Source of the DNA: Akkermansia muciniphila | GTDB taxonomy: Bacteria > Verrucomicrobiota > Verrucomicrobiia > Verrucomicrobiales > Akkermansiaceae | Reading direction: 5' to 3' | DNA length: 64,000 nucleotides | NCBI GenBank assembly: GCA_004557455.1 | Contig: SFDX01000015.1 | Coordinates: 1 to 64,000, forward strand | Part shown: piece by piece, positions 36,069-44,378 of the stretch | Position numbering within the stretch: position 1 is the first letter of the stretch | Layout of the letters: each line of letters opens with the position of its first letter | The notes under the pieces: generated by a model | Told to the model about the DNA's origin: nothing | The model's database searches: none | The model's input: only the letters and a program-made list of their open reading frames with translations | Translations under genes and position numbers: made by a program

Positions 36069-37110
36069 GGATATTATGTTGTTGGTTCTGATGGTCGTAG
36101 GCATTCAATTTGCGGAGGTAAATGCTCAGCAGCGGAAGTGCAGCAAAGCGCGGCAAGTGAGCTATTTTCTCCATTCTCCGGAAATGAAGGTTGTCATTTA
36201 ATCGAAGCATGGTGGCCATCGGGGGAGTTATGGCGGCCCGGAGGGCGCGGGCTAAGGAGAGGTAGGAACGCCGGTTAGGGGGAACCTTATGGAATTGCCA
36301 CTTGAGGTAGGCGTTCAGGCGCTTGGCAAAGAAGAGTTGCACCTTCGGGCGTTCGGCGATACCCTCTTCGACTGCGAGTCGGGCAAACTCACTCAGGGTA
36401 CCGAGGAGGTGCTCGATATTGCGCATGGAGTAGGAGTTCATGATGGAGCCGGGGCGAACATTGCGGTACACATAGGTGCGCTCCGGGATGCAATAGATGG
36501 AGGGTTTGGAGAAAGCCAAGTAAAGGCTCCATCGGTTGTCTTCGTGCAGGAGTCCCTCTTCGAATAAGAGATGATGCTCGCGGATGAAGTCTGCCCGAAG
36601 CAGCTTATTCCAGCCTTGTACCATCCACTGCTCTGCAATATAGGCTTTGAGCGCTTCCTCCCGCTGCCACAGAATACCTGTTTGGTTATCCATCCATGCC
36701 GGGTCATCCGTCATCAGGCTCGTTTGTCCTATGACGACATCTGCTCCGTGCTGCAGGGCGGCTTCATAGAGGAGGGATAGTGCATTCGGGGACAGTTGAT
36801 CATCGCTGTCCAAGAAGAGGAGGTACTCTCCCGTTGCCGCGGCTATTCCTGTATTACGTGCAGCAGATAACCCCCTGTTTCTCTCGTGGCAAAGGACTCT
36901 ATGGGCAAGAGGATTATCGGTTGTCGCTAAAAGCTGCAGAGCGAGCTCCATCGAGTCATCCCCTCCGCAATCATCAACGAGAATCAGCTCAAACGGTGGC
37001 GGCTCGAGCTGTGCGGTGATAGAACGGATGCAATCTCCGATGTAGTCTCGAACCTGATAAACAGGCACGATGAGAGATATGGCGGGGTGATGTGTGTGTG
37101 AGGATGACAT
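36061..37110 (-). CDS. Family 2 glycosyltransferase (II)
   Basis: A 349-residue GT-A-fold enzyme. It shows AISLIVPVYQVRDYIGDCI (residues 9-27), ELILVDDCGGDDSM, NRGLSAARNTGIAAATGEYLLFLDSDDQLS with the catalytic-site DSDD near residue 100, and the acceptor-side Glu/Asp of HEDNRW (about 190). It is first in a two-gene operon with glycosyltransferase I. Its transcription is expected to start in element C (TTGACT with an 18-bp spacer and TAGTAT). The composition is intermediate between the AT-rich neighbour and the core. Confidence 0.88.
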   Translation of the reverse strand: MSSSHTHHPAISLIVPVYQVRDYIGDCIRSITAQLEPPPFELILVDDCGGDDSMELALQLLATTDNPLAHRVLCHERNRGLSAARNTGIAAATGEYLLFLDSDDQLSPNALSLLYEAALQHGADVVIGQTSLMTDDPAWMDNQTGILWQREEALKAYIAEQWMVQGWNKLLRADFIREHHLLFEEGLLHEDNRWSLYLAFSKPSIYCIPERTYVYRNVRPGSIMNSYSMRNIEHLLGTLSEFARLAVEEGIAERPKVQLFFAKRLNAYLKWQFHKVPPNRRSYLSLARALRAAITPPMATMLRLNDNLHFRRMEKIAHLPRFAALPLLSIYLRKLNAYDHQNQQHNIHE

Positions 37111-37122
37111 GATGCCGGGAGG

Positions 37123-37290
37123 ATACTACAGCATTTGTAATGCTGTAGTCAAGTCTAAAAATGGGGGATAGCGCATGTGGACTGTATCCGACGGCTACAC
37201 GCGAACGCAGAGGTGGGAGATATGGCTCCCCTTGACTATCAAGGATTTATGCCGAATTTGATGACTACAGCATTACAAATGCTGTACACT
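37123..37290. repeat. Inverted-repeat promoter element C (between divergent glycosyltransferases)
   Basis: The best-preserved copy. A perfect 24-bp inverted repeat (37127-37150 and 37263-37286), each arm itself built around GCATT-N3-AATGC, flanks 112 bp. Leftward promoter: TTGACT (37147-37152), an 18-bp spacer, TAGTAT (37123-37128). Rightward: ATGACT (37261-37266), an 18-bp spacer, TACACT (37285-37290). Inner palindrome TTGA-CTA-TCAA at 37232-37242, 27 bp from the right GCATT, which is one helical turn more than in elements A and B. Confidence 0.75.
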
Positions 37291-37313
37291 GAGCCGAGGG
37301 AGGTAAGAGAAGC

Positions 37314-38342
37314 ATGATAGATGAACATGAAGAGTTAACGGATAAGTCAGTAGCCGTATCCGTTATTGTGCCGTTTTATAACGCCGCCGACTATTTGGAA
37401 GAGTGCATCAATTCCGTGCTGTCGCAGGATGTGGAAGCGGTGGTTGTGTTGTTGTTGATTGATGATTGCAGTACGGATGGTGGAGATCGCATAGCGGAGC
37501 GAATTTTTGCCGGTGCCGGGGCTGACAGGCTGTGCGTATTGGTTCGTCAGCCGCGGAATGCCGGGACATCGACTGCCAGGAACACGGGGGTAGAGATGTC
37601 GCGGGGTCGTTATGTGTTCTTTTTGGATGCGGATGATAAGCTGTTACCCGGTGCGCTGCGCGCGATGTTGCGGGCTGCGGAGGCTCATCAGGCAGACATG
37701 GTGATGGGCGATGTGGAGTGCCGCACCGGGAAGTATGGCGACTATTTTCACCCGAGGTGCCTCGGCGTCTTGGAGGGTGAGGAATCCTTCGCCGCACAGA
37801 TGCGGCACGATGTGTATGCTACTGTGTGGAACCGATTGATTCGGCGGGAGTATTTAGAGAACCCACCCCTTCGCTTCGAGGCCGGTATTTATCATGAGGA
37901 CGAGCTGTATTGTTTCCGACTCCATGCTCGCTTCGGCCGCACCGTTGTCATCCCGAATACGACCTACTACTACCGAACGGAGGTTCCGGGGTCTCGTGAT
38001 ACCGTCTATACGTTTCAGCATGTCATTGACTCCTTCATTGTTGCGAAGGGAGAAGTTGTCTGTGCGTCGAAGAATCATCTATCCGAGCGCGGGGATGTGG
38101 TGCGCCACATCACCATGTTGCTCCAAACGACGCTGGATTATAAGCTCAGAATATCCAAGTCGGGGTGGCGTCAGGTGTGGTATGCCGCCGGGCGTATTGT
38201 GCCGCTTCTGGAGCCGGACTTGTTGGGCCTCATGCTCCGGGCACCGCAACCTATCGTTCGGCGAGTCGGCAAGCTCTGCCGTATGGCCCCGACTTGGCTG
38301 CGACGGCCCGTGCTGTGGGCGTGTTTTATGTGCCTGAAGTAG
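37314..38342 (+). CDS. Family 2 glycosyltransferase (III)
   Basis: A 342-residue GT-A-fold glycosyltransferase. Motifs: VSVIVPFYNAADYLEECINSVL (residues 14-35), LLIDDCSTDGG, NAGTSTARNTGVEMSRGRYVFFLDADD with the DADD near residue 106, and the HEDELY acceptor-site motif (about 197). It is GC-richer than the other locus genes. It has one of the few strong Shine-Dalgarno sequences of the window: GGGAGGT at 37298-37304, 9 bp before the ATG. Transcription is expected from the right end of element C. It is the last gene of the glycan locus; the gap to 38478 shows nothing. Confidence 0.88.
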   Translation: MIDEHEELTDKSVAVSVIVPFYNAADYLEECINSVLSQDVEAVVVLLLIDDCSTDGGDRIAERIFAGAGADRLCVLVRQPRNAGTSTARNTGVEMSRGRYVFFLDADDKLLPGALRAMLRAAEAHQADMVMGDVECRTGKYGDYFHPRCLGVLEGEESFAAQMRHDVYATVWNRLIRREYLENPPLRFEAGIYHEDELYCFRLHARFGRTVVIPNTTYYYRTEVPGSRDTVYTFQHVIDSFIVAKGEVVCASKNHLSERGDVVRHITMLLQTTLDYKLRISKSGWRQVWYAAGRIVPLLEPDLLGLMLRAPQPIVRRVGKLCRMAPTWLRRPVLWACFMCLK

Positions 38343-38478
38343 CCGGGAATTCGGGTGCTACTTGGCTCCGGGGGACAGATATGACTCTTCGGGGGCCGGT
38401 GAATGGGCTCTTAGCTTTTCAGCCTGATTCACCCGTAGCCTGACGAAGTATCTATCCGAAAAAGTTCTCTCGACATCC

Positions 38479-38955
38479 TCACTCCCACAGGAAGGACTTT
38501 TTGGTGTCCTTGAGGGTGTCATTGACGAAGAGGTCGATTTTCCAGCTGAGGATATCGCCGTTGCGGGCGCGTTCCGGGCCGGAGAAGAAGAAGTCAGCCT
38601 TGCGGTCGAAAGCGGGTTTGCGGGGGGCGGGAAAGTCGAGGGTGCGGGTGAGGACTTTGCCGGCGGTGCGGGCCTGGGTGTAGTGCATGACGAGGCGGAC
38701 GTGGGCTTGCGGGTCGGCGTCGTTCCAGCGCACGTGGTAGTAGTCGCCGAGGCGGTTACGGCGTTCGGCCTCGGTGTTGGTGCCGTAGAGGAGGTAGCGG
38801 GCGTTGGCACGGAGGGGAACGGCAGCCCAAGAGTCGGCGGGCAGGGCGGTGGATTTCAACGGCAGGTCGGCCACGCCGGTAATGCAGGTGCGGGAGGGGG
38901 AACAGGAAACCAGAGCGGCGAGGAGAAAGGAAGCCGTGATGAAACGCTGAAGCAT
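38479..38955 (-). CDS. Predicted lipoprotein, unknown function
   Basis: A 158-residue protein with a type II signal peptide: MLQRFITASFLLAALVSC, lipobox LVSC with Cys at residue 18. The mature part (about 140 residues) contains a likely beta-rich domain (RYLLYGTNTEAERRNRLGDYYHVRW, then HVRLVMHYTQARTAGKVLTR) and ends KKSFLWE. No family recognised; similar small lipoproteins of this type are common in envelope stress or assembly. Transcribed alone. The ATG is about 5 nt after the predicted -10. Confidence 0.7.
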   Translation of the reverse strand: MLQRFITASFLLAALVSCSPSRTCITGVADLPLKSTALPADSWAAVPLRANARYLLYGTNTEAERRNRLGDYYHVRWNDADPQAHVRLVMHYTQARTAGKVLTRTLDFPAPRKPAFDRKADFFFSGPERARNGDILSWKIDLFVNDTLKDTKKSFLWE

Positions 38956-38960
38956 AAGTT

Positions 38961-38990
38961 GTTCTACACCCGAGGGGCGGGGGTTGTCAA
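38961..38990 (-). promoter_or_regulatory. Promoter of the lipoprotein gene
   Basis: On the minus strand: TTGACA (38985-38990), an 18-bp spacer, TAGAAC (38961-38966). It ends 5 nt before the ATG at 38955. Confidence 0.6.
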
Positions 38991-39013
38991 TACAAAACTG
39001 CGGCGGGGATGGT

Positions 39014-39754
39014 TTACTTGAGGAAAACGCGGTCTGCCGGGAGGCCGGTGAGGGCCTGCAGCCGCCGCGCCAAGAAACGCATGACTGCCACGAGCGTGGT
39101 CATGAGCGGCACCCCGATAACAACGAAGCCCCACCAGTGCATGCCCCCGACCGCTTGATTGTAGGCCAGTGCTTGGTCTGCAGCAGGTAGATGCAGCACG
39201 GGGAGGAGGAAATAGAGCGAGAGCCCGAAGTTCGCCAGCCCGGAGCCCAAGAGCGAGGCAGCCATCAGGCGGCTGCATTGCAGCTCCAAGCGGCGGTAAT
39301 CGTCTTCGCGGCCTTGCTCCTGCACCTTCTGCTCGATGAGCGGGATGTCATACAGTGCCTCGGAATAAACGAACGCACGGAGCAGCGAACTGCGGCCGCG
39401 GGCCGTCACCAGCACCGCCCCCGCAAGCATAGTCGCCACCATCAGCTCCTTGCCGGCATACCACCAAGGCGTGTCCGGGCGGATAGCCTCCCCTGTGCCG
39501 GAGTTCGCGTACATGCTCACCACGCCCGTGAGCAGCGTGCCCAGCAGACCGAACACCGCCAACGGCTCCACCCGCCGCTGCGAGATAACAGCGTAAATTC
39601 CGCAACCGATGGGCAGGGAAAGCGCCACCACAAGGGCCCACACCGTACCCCAGTCGTACCACGCACCGCCGGAGCCGGAGCACTTCTCCAGAATCAGCAC
39701 CGGCGCCAGCACGCTGAGCAGCACATTGATCAGACTCTTCTTACCGCTGTCCAT
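39014..39754 (-). CDS. VC0807-like integral membrane protein
   Basis: A 246-residue protein with about six membrane helices: LLSVLAPVLILE, WALVVALSLPIGCGIYAVI, AVFGLLGTLLTGVVSMYA, AGKELMVATMLAGAVLVTA, LMAASLLGSGLANFGLSLYFLL and WWGFVVIGVPLMTTLVAVMRFL. The pattern resembles the VC0807/intracellular-septation-like family, whose function is not established. It is the last gene of the menC-rpe operon, 18 bp after rpe, and has no promoter of its own that I can see. Confidence 0.6.
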   Translation of the reverse strand: MDSGKKSLINVLLSVLAPVLILEKCSGSGGAWYDWGTVWALVVALSLPIGCGIYAVISQRRVEPLAVFGLLGTLLTGVVSMYANSGTGEAIRPDTPWWYAGKELMVATMLAGAVLVTARGRSSLLRAFVYSEALYDIPLIEQKVQEQGREDDYRRLELQCSRLMAASLLGSGLANFGLSLYFLLPVLHLPAADQALAYNQAVGGMHWWGFVVIGVPLMTTLVAVMRFLARRLQALTGLPADRVFLK

Positions 39755-39772
39755 GGGGAAGGGTAGGGGGCT

Positions 39773-40423
39773 TCAGCGCATAGCGGCAATGGCCGCTGCC
39801 ATGTCATCCGCACGGAAGGTCGAGGAACCCGCCACCAGGCAATCAGCCCCTGCCTCCTTGCAGAGCGGAGCCTGAGCAGGCCCGATGCCGCCGTCCATCT
39901 GGATGAGGAAAGAGCCGGCCCCCTCCGCGCGAGCCTGCGCCAGCGTTCGCACCTTGTCGAGCACATGAGCCATGAAACTCTGCCCCCCGAAACCGGGGAC
40001 CACACTCATCACCAGTACCATGTCCAGCTCCGCCAAGTAGGGCAACACCGCCTCCACCGGGGTAGCCGGGTTGAGAGCCAGCCCCGCCTGAGCCCCACCG
40101 GCACGGATGGCCGCCAACGTGGCGTGCAGGTCCACCGCCCCCTCTCGCTCCACGTGGATGGTAATCATGCTCATCCCCGCCTTGAGGAAACGCGGCAGGT
40201 AGTGATCCGGCGCATCGATCATGAGGTGGGCATCCAAGAAGGTACCCGCCGGGACACTGTCATGAATGGCCCGGCAGATGTCCGGCCCGAACGAGATGTT
40301 GTCCACGAACGAACCGTCCATCACATCCAGGTGCAGCCAATCGGCACCGGCGTTCAGGGCTCGCACAGCCTCCTCGCCGATGCGTCGGAAATCGCAGGCG
40401 AGCATGGAAGGAGCAATCAACAT
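39773..40423 (-). CDS. rpe: Ribulose-phosphate 3-epimerase
   Basis: A 216-residue TIM-barrel enzyme that interconverts ribulose 5-phosphate and xylulose 5-phosphate in the pentose phosphate pathway. Motifs: IAPSMLACDF (residues 3-12), WLHLDVMDGSFVDNISFGP with metal-binding His and Asp (about 32-50), DAHLMIDAP, MSVVPGFGGQSFM (about 142) and QMDGGIG (about 175). ATG 40423 fits the family start and follows the menC-like stop by 13 bp; an in-frame ATG at 40474 would add 17 residues and overlap menC. Confidence 0.95.
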   Translation of the reverse strand: MLIAPSMLACDFRRIGEEAVRALNAGADWLHLDVMDGSFVDNISFGPDICRAIHDSVPAGTFLDAHLMIDAPDHYLPRFLKAGMSMITIHVEREGAVDLHATLAAIRAGGAQAGLALNPATPVEAVLPYLAELDMVLVMSVVPGFGGQSFMAHVLDKVRTLAQARAEGAGSFLIQMDGGIGPAQAPLCKEAGADCLVAGSSTFRADDMAAAIAAMR

Positions 40424-40436
40424 GGCGCAGTGCGGC

Positions 40437-41381
40437 TCAAAGACTCTTCCAAGGCAGGGCGGCAAGCAGGGCATCGAAGCCCAGCCCGGTACCGGCAGGC
40501 ACGGGGAAATCGGGCGTGATGTTGAAACCGAGCTGTTCCGAGAACGGATTGGGCTTGTAGTTCAGGTGGGTCAGCAGACCGCAGAACGGCACCTCCGCCT
40601 CCGGCTTTCCGGTGTAATAGGCAGCGGCATTGTAGGCGGCCCAGCACTGGCCCAGCGGGTGGTCCATGTAAGAGGTGAAGACCGGCATACCCGTGGTGCT
40701 CATATGGCGCGCGGGCTTCACCAGTCGCATCATGGGCTTGGTAGTGCGCTGCGGGATGATGCTCTCATTCTGCACGGGCATATCGTAGCCCAAGGGCATA
40801 CCGGCGTCCTGCAGGGCCTGCCACACGGCAACATCGTAGTAGCAGGGGTCCTCCACAAAGTCAATGCGCTGACGCATGGCCGGCGGCAGCATCTCCCAGA
40901 ACTGCAGGGCATCCTCCAGCGACAGCGTGCAGTTAAAGTCAACCCGCCACTTCCAATCCGGCACCATGGAGGCCAAATTCACCAGACGCTCCACCGTCGC
41001 GGCCAACTTGGGCACCACCTTGATTTTGCCGACGCGGAAGCCGCGTTGGTGGAGGTTGTACACTTGGCCGGGCGTGGCACTCACGGGCAGGGTGGCATGG
41101 CTGCGCGGCACCCGCAGACCCGCAAAAAGGCTCTCTCCCTTGGCGCGCGCGGCGCCGTCCAGCTCCACGCATTTGAGTGCGCGAGCCCCCAAGCGCAGAG
41201 GCGTGCCGTCCCGCAGAGCATCCAGCTCATATTCCAGCGGGGCATCCCCCAGCTCCGGCCAGGGTTGCAGGCAGGCATAGCCGCCGTTGTCGCCGCGCAA
41301 AAGAACACCCTGGCGTGGCTGCGCAGCCGCGCGCGCGCTCAACGCCCCCAGCGGATAAAGTGTGTACGGAGAGTACTGCAT
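40437..41381 (-). CDS. menC: Enolase-superfamily protein, probable o-succinylbenzoate synthase
   Basis: A 314-residue protein. The C-terminal barrel carries the elements of the enolase superfamily: a KxK pair (GKIKVV, about 129), metal ligands Asp in WRVDFN (about 156), Glu in FVEDP (about 185) and Asp in LGYDM (about 208). This layout and the length fit MenC, which dehydrates SHCHC to o-succinylbenzoate in menaquinone synthesis. Other members (dipeptide epimerases) cannot be excluded because motif spacing is the only evidence. The gene leads the menC-rpe-membrane protein operon. The -10 ends 6 nt before its ATG, so the mRNA is probably leaderless. Confidence 0.7.
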   Translation of the reverse strand: MQYSPYTLYPLGALSARAAAQPRQGVLLRGDNGGYACLQPWPELGDAPLEYELDALRDGTPLRLGARALKCVELDGAARAKGESLFAGLRVPRSHATLPVSATPGQVYNLHQRGFRVGKIKVVPKLAATVERLVNLASMVPDWKWRVDFNCTLSLEDALQFWEMLPPAMRQRIDFVEDPCYYDVAVWQALQDAGMPLGYDMPVQNESIIPQRTTKPMMRLVKPARHMSTTGMPVFTSYMDHPLGQCWAAYNAAAYYTGKPEAEVPFCGLLTHLNYKPNPFSEQLGFNITPDFPVPAGTGLGFDALLAALPWKSL

Positions 41382-41387
41382 GCGCCT

Positions 41388-41415
41388 ATTCTATCCTAAA
41401 TCCCCCATTTGTCAC
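41388..41415 (-). promoter_or_regulatory. Promoter of the menC-rpe operon
   Basis: On the minus strand: GTGACA (41410-41415), a 16-bp spacer, TAGAAT (41388-41393). It ends 6 nt before the ATG at 41381. Confidence 0.55.
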
Positions 41416-41533
41416 GCCCTTTTTTTGCCCCGTGTGCATTTTCTCACCCCTTCCTCCGGTGGTGATTGATGGGTGAGGGAACCCCGTATGTTGTGGTATA
41501 GTTGAGAAATTTTAATAATTTTTCATAAAATGC

Positions 41534-41562
41534 TTGACATCGGGGGTCGGGAGGTGTATAGT
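41534..41562 (+). promoter_or_regulatory. Promoter of the lysozyme-like gene
   Basis: TTGACA (41534-41539), a 17-bp spacer, TATAGT (41557-41562). It ends 8 nt before the ATG at 41571. Confidence 0.75.
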
Positions 41563-41570
41563 CTCCGCCC

Positions 41571-42002
41571 ATGAGACGTACCCTGACATTTTTGCTGAGT
41601 CTTGTGCTGTTGACCATCGTCGCTCCTGCGGACGAGGTAACGGCCCTGCGTCCTGTCATCCACCAAGCGGCGGCGGACAACGATGTAGATCCGGTGATGA
41701 TGGAAGCGATCATCCGTCACGAATCCGCCCACGCCACCTCCAAGGCGGCCCGCAACAAGAATAACCTGGCGGGCATCATGGGCCGCAACGGACAACGCCG
41801 CTACGGCAGCAAGGAGGAATGCGTGCATGATCTGGGCCGCATCTTGGCCAAGTACAAGGCCAAGGGCCGCACCACGACCGCGCAGGTGGGCCGCTCTTAT
41901 GCCGCTGCGGGCAACTGGGCCGCGCATGTCGACCGCCATATGCGGGAGATTTTGGCCGGTAAATACGGCGAATTGCCCTCCTCCGGCACCGCAAACAACT
42001 GA
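41571..42002 (+). CDS. Secreted lysozyme-like (glucosaminidase/transglycosylase-fold) protein
   Basis: A 143-residue protein with a signal peptide (MRRTLTFLLSLVLLTIVAPA). The mature part has the lysozyme-superfamily helix with the putative catalytic Glu: DPVMMEAIIRHESAHATS (about residues 39-56), then KNNLAGIMGRNGQRRYGSKEE (about 63-83), where NNLAGI matches the substrate-binding 'N-(N/P)-(A/L)-G(I/L)' segment of peptidoglycan glucosaminidases and transglycosylases. AGNWAAHV occurs near the end. It probably trims peptidoglycan in the periplasm. The subfamily is uncertain. A near-consensus promoter gives an almost leaderless transcript. Confidence 0.7.
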   Translation: MRRTLTFLLSLVLLTIVAPADEVTALRPVIHQAAADNDVDPVMMEAIIRHESAHATSKAARNKNNLAGIMGRNGQRRYGSKEECVHDLGRILAKYKAKGRTTTAQVGRSYAAAGNWAAHVDRHMREILAGKYGELPSSGTANN

Positions 42003-42030
42003 GGAAGCAGCTGCAAGCCGCACAAAAAGC

Positions 42031-42059
42031 TTGCAGAGAGCGGCGGCATCCGCTAGAAT
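42031..42059 (+). promoter_or_regulatory. Promoter of the Sel1-pheA-holB-yicC-gmk gene run
   Basis: TTGCAG (42031-42036), a 17-bp spacer, TAGAAT (42054-42059). It ends 9 nt before the ATG at 42069. Confidence 0.65.
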
Positions 42060-42068
42060 ACGCTTGCT

Positions 42069-43295
42069 ATGCCGCAGAAAATGCTTTTGTTGATGATGCC
42101 GGCGCTGGCGCTGCTTGCCGGCGCCCCCCTGCCGGTGCAGGCCGCCCCGACGCGCCGCCCCGCAGCCAAGCAGCAGACGACTGCTCGCCTGCCCATGTTG
42201 CGCACATGGGAAAAACGCTTGACCGTCGCCATGGACGAGGCGTTGAAAGAGAACGGCTCCGAAGGTGAGCCGGCTGACATGGCCCGCAAATGTGTGGTGG
42301 ATGCCGTGACCGCTGCCGAAAAGTGGCAACGTGCCCGCACGGCGTACCTCGAGGCAGCAGCCCAAGCTGTCGGCGGAAAATCCGAGCGCCTGACCGAGCT
42401 GAAGCAGGAAGGCGAGCGCAACCTGGAGGCCGACATGCGAGCCTTGGCGGCGGGTGCTGCTTGGTATCCCGATGCCCGCTGCAAAGAATTGGGGATAGCG
42501 GAGGAAGATCGTGAGGAAGCGGCTACCCCCGGGGTGGGGGATGTACCCCTGCCGGTGATCAAGCTGCTGCAATGCGGCTCCAACAGCACACAGGAATACG
42601 CCCTCGCGGCGGAGTCCGCTGCTGCCGTCTGCTCGGCCATGATCAAGGCCGAGAATGACGCCTTGCTGAAGATGTACCCCACTTCCGAGGAACCCTTCCC
42701 CGGCCCGGAGCCGGTCACGGGGCTGCTGTGGGAGGCCGTTCCCGAGCTGAAGGCGCAGGCCCCGAAGCTGATCTCCCTGTGGAAGGCGGAGGTCAAGGCT
42801 TGGGAGGAATACTGCGAGGCCATGCGCGTGTTGCTGGCTCCCGGTTGCCTGATGTACACGGGCAGTATGGCCTACATGGACCGGCTGACGCTGAAGCTCA
42901 TTGCCAACCGAGAGTCCTTCTTGTCCGTGCTCATTCCCCCGCCCGCCGAGCAGAGTGCGGAGGAGGCCGATGAGGGCGATGAACCCGCCGCGCAGGACAT
43001 GACCCCCGAGCAACTGCGCCGCGCCGCCGAGGCCGATGACCCGAACGCCCAGTGGGAGCTCGGGGAGCGTCTGTTGAACGGGAAAAACGGCTTCAAGAAG
43101 AACGCCAAGGAGGCCGTCAAATGGCTGGAGAAATCCGCCAAGCAGGGACACTGCATGGCTGCCCTGCGCCTGAGTGAGTGCTATCGCAACGGCACCGGTG
43201 TCGCCAAGGATGCCAAGAAAGCCGACTACTGGCTGGAAGAGAGCGGTGACGGCATGGAATCCCAGGGCGGCGAAGACCAGGGCGGGGAACAATAA
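42069..43295 (+). CDS. Secreted Sel1-repeat protein
   Basis: A 408-residue protein with a signal peptide (MPQKMLLLMMPALALLAGAPLPVQA). Residues 30-300 are mostly helical, without a known domain. The C-terminal third has two Sel1/TPR-like repeats: DDPNAQWELGERLLNG with KKNAKEAVKWLEKSAKQG, and MAALRLSECYRNGTGVAKDAKKADYWLEESG. Such repeats mediate protein contacts. The end is Gly/Glu-rich. It is the first gene of a run (pheA follows after 12 bp), but the products that follow are metabolic, so the run may reflect compactness rather than shared function. Confidence 0.75.
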   Translation: MPQKMLLLMMPALALLAGAPLPVQAAPTRRPAAKQQTTARLPMLRTWEKRLTVAMDEALKENGSEGEPADMARKCVVDAVTAAEKWQRARTAYLEAAAQAVGGKSERLTELKQEGERNLEADMRALAAGAAWYPDARCKELGIAEEDREEAATPGVGDVPLPVIKLLQCGSNSTQEYALAAESAAAVCSAMIKAENDALLKMYPTSEEPFPGPEPVTGLLWEAVPELKAQAPKLISLWKAEVKAWEEYCEAMRVLLAPGCLMYTGSMAYMDRLTLKLIANRESFLSVLIPPPAEQSAEEADEGDEPAAQDMTPEQLRRAAEADDPNAQWELGERLLNGKNGFKKNAKEAVKWLEKSAKQGHCMAALRLSECYRNGTGVAKDAKKADYWLEESGDGMESQGGEDQGGEQ

Positions 43296-43307
43296 GGGAC
43301 GCAGCCT

Positions 43308-44372
43308 ATGAATCTGGAGGACCTCAGGGGGCAGATCGACAGCATCGATGCGCAAATCGTCGAGCTGTTGAAGCAGCGTGCCCGCTGTGCGCACGAGGTA
43401 GGCCGCCGCAAGCGCGAGGCAGGCCGGCCCACCTTCGTGCCAGAGCGGGAGAGCGCTCTCATCGCCAAGCTGCTGCGCCTGAATGCCGGCGAGCTGCCGG
43501 AGCAGTGTCTGCTGAGCATCTACCGCCAGATTGTGAGCTGTTCCTTCCACATGGAGGGCGGCATGCGGGTCGGTTATCTGGGCCCGGAGGGCACCTGGAG
43601 CCACCAAGCGGCCCTTGCGCGCTTCGGTGACAGCGTGGAGTTCGTGCCCTTCCCCTCGTTCGCCCATGTGTTTTCCGCCGTGGAGCGGCAGGAGGTCAAC
43701 TACGGGGTCATCCCTATCGAGAACAGCACGGATGGCTCCGTCTCGCAGGCGATGGACGAGTTCGGTCACAGCCCCCTGCGCATCTGCGCCCAGGTGCAGC
43801 TGAGCATCCGCAACTGCTTGCTGTCTGACATCCCGGCGGAGGCCATCACCACCATCTACAGCCACCCGCAGGTGCTGGGGCAGTGCCGTGATTGGCTTCG
43901 CGAGAACTTCCCGCAGGCGGAGTTGGTGTCCGTCTCCTCCACGGCGGCCGCGGCCGCACGCGCCAAGCAGGAATCTGCCTCCGGTGCCGCCGCCTTGGGC
44001 AGTAAGCTGACGGGCACGCTGCACCACCTTCCCGTGCTGGCCGAAAATATCCAGGACAAGGCATACAACAGCACGCGCTTCGTCGTTATCGGCGACCAGC
44101 GAACCGCCCCGGCGGAGAAGAACCGCACCACCCTCTGCTTCACCGTGCCGCACACCCCCGGCAGCTTGGTGGATATGCTTCTGCACTTCCGCCGCCACGG
44201 CATCAACCTGTTGTGCATCGACAGCCGCCCGACCCGCGACACGGCGTGGGAGTATCTGTTCTACGTTGACGTGGAAGGCCACGAAGAGCTGGACCCCCTG
44301 AAGAGCTGTTTGGAGGAAATGAAGCAGCAGAGCCTCATGTTCAAGGTACTGGGCTCCTACCCGGAGCAATAG
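43308..44372 (+). CDS. pheA: Bifunctional chorismate mutase/prephenate dehydratase
   Basis: A 354-residue enzyme of phenylalanine synthesis. The AroQ-type chorismate mutase (residues 1-85) has LRGQIDSIDAQIVELLKQR and a later RIAHEV-type helix with VGRRKREAG. Prephenate dehydratase (about 90-265) shows VGYLGPEGTWSHQAA, GVIPIENSTDGSVSQ and the active-site NSTRFVVIG. The C-terminal ACT domain (about 272-350) has TPGSLVDMLLHFRRHGIN and DSRPTRDTAWEY, the phenylalanine-binding regulatory site. All three parts are intact, so product inhibition by phenylalanine is expected. The gene is 6 bp before holB. Confidence 0.95.
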   Translation: MNLEDLRGQIDSIDAQIVELLKQRARCAHEVGRRKREAGRPTFVPERESALIAKLLRLNAGELPEQCLLSIYRQIVSCSFHMEGGMRVGYLGPEGTWSHQAALARFGDSVEFVPFPSFAHVFSAVERQEVNYGVIPIENSTDGSVSQAMDEFGHSPLRICAQVQLSIRNCLLSDIPAEAITTIYSHPQVLGQCRDWLRENFPQAELVSVSSTAAAAARAKQESASGAAALGSKLTGTLHHLPVLAENIQDKAYNSTRFVVIGDQRTAPAEKNRTTLCFTVPHTPGSLVDMLLHFRRHGINLLCIDSRPTRDTAWEYLFYVDVEGHEELDPLKSCLEEMKQQSLMFKVLGSYPEQ

Positions 44373-44378
44373 CGCGCC

